A DNA stretch of 6,954 bases from Deltaproteobacteria bacterium (GTDB lineage Bacteria > Desulfobacterota > DSM-4660 > Desulfatiglandales > HGW-15). Position 1 is the stretch's first letter, and every line of letters begins with the position of its first letter. Under the pieces are notes generated by a model. That model made no database searches and was not told where the DNA came from. It was given only the letters and a program-made list of their open reading frames with translations. Shown here in pieces: positions 6,750 to 6,954 of this stretch. The translations under genes were made by a program, and so were the position numbers. The stretch spans positions 1 through 6,954 of the forward strand of contig JAHECH010000228.1 in NCBI GenBank assembly GCA_024641835.1. The letters are read 5' to 3'.

Positions 6750-6954
6750 AATTAAAGTAAATTAACGAGGCTGAGGCCGAAACGGAAAAATGCGCCCCGA
6801 GAGAATCGCGTCCGGAAGTGGGCCTCACTCGTTTGAAGAGGACGCCCCCAGGACATGGACCAGAAAGTTCCCACCCTTCAAGAAAAGCCATGCCAGCCTA
6901 GCGACGTAACCCGGGCAACCATCGGAGGCTATCCTGACAGAAGAGCGGGAACGG
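6750..6954 (+). other. GC-rich, hairpin-forming region after the rightward promoter; possible leader or small RNA
   Basis: Composition changes from AT-rich before about 6765 to GC-rich after it. Visible inverted repeats are GCGTCC/GGACGC (6808-6813 with 6840-6845), CATGG/CCATG (6854-6858 with 6888-6892) and AGCCT/AGGCT (6895-6899 with 6926-6930, backed by an inner CGA/TCG pair). I tried to fit common riboswitch classes, SRP RNA, RNase P RNA and tmRNA by eye and none fits. The region may be the untranslated leader of a gene beyond 6954, a small RNA, or ordinary intergenic sequence. Confidence 0.3.

Noticed and set aside
6688..6891. 67-codon minus-strand open frame starting MAFLEGWELSG
   Set aside because: Only a weak ribosome site, no recognised family, and it runs across the AT/GC composition break and the predicted rightward promoter; it is probably chance, though a small gene cannot be fully excluded.
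6808..6930. Resemblance of GGCAACC...GGCTATCC and nearby stems to part of a c-di-GMP-I riboswitch
   Set aside because: The GACGCAAAGCC core and the paired GGGTC/GATAGCC elements are missing on both strands within the window, so the likeness is too short to call.

Overview
The window holds one compact, leftward-reading (minus strand) six-gene operon of the CecR-YbhG-YbhF-YbhS-YbhR type: a TetR-family repressor, a periplasmic membrane fusion (HlyD-like) protein, two ABC ATPases and two ABC-2 permeases, in that order. The genes are separated by 5 nt or less or overlap by 1-4 nt, so they are almost certainly one transcript. The periplasmic adaptor implies a Gram-negative cell. Gene order and protein sequences resemble the Escherichia coli ybh locus, but the moderate GC content and the split of the double ATPase YbhF into two genes suggest another proteobacterial or related lineage, perhaps a deltaproteobacterium (Desulfobacterota). 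The lineage is inference only.

Layout: 1-219 is a long imperfect inverted-repeat element (MITE-like) whose left end touches the window edge. 220-491 is a non-coding strip beyond the operon, with a G-quadruplex motif, a very GC-rich hairpin and a third copy of the element's terminal motif. 492-6484 is the operon. 6485-6567 is its control region, with a good sigma70-type promoter and overlapping palindromes that are the likely repressor operator. 6570-6710 is AT-rich with no recognisable gene. 6715-6743 is a near-consensus promoter pointing right, followed by a GC-rich, hairpin-forming, apparently non-coding stretch that runs off the window at 6954.

How the genes work together (inferred from families): the two permeases form a membrane heterodimer driven by an ATPase heterodimer; the adaptor carries the R-x3-L-x6-S tip motif used to dock on TolC, so the pump probably exports drugs, organic solutes or lipophilic compounds across both membranes with an outer-membrane TolC encoded elsewhere. 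The repressor would sense a substrate and release the promoter. The most instructive detail is that the two ATPases are degenerate in complementary ways (one lacks the H-loop histidine, the other the LSGG signature), predicting one working and one dead ATP site. I see no clear sign of a wholly new system; the least explained parts are the two flanks.
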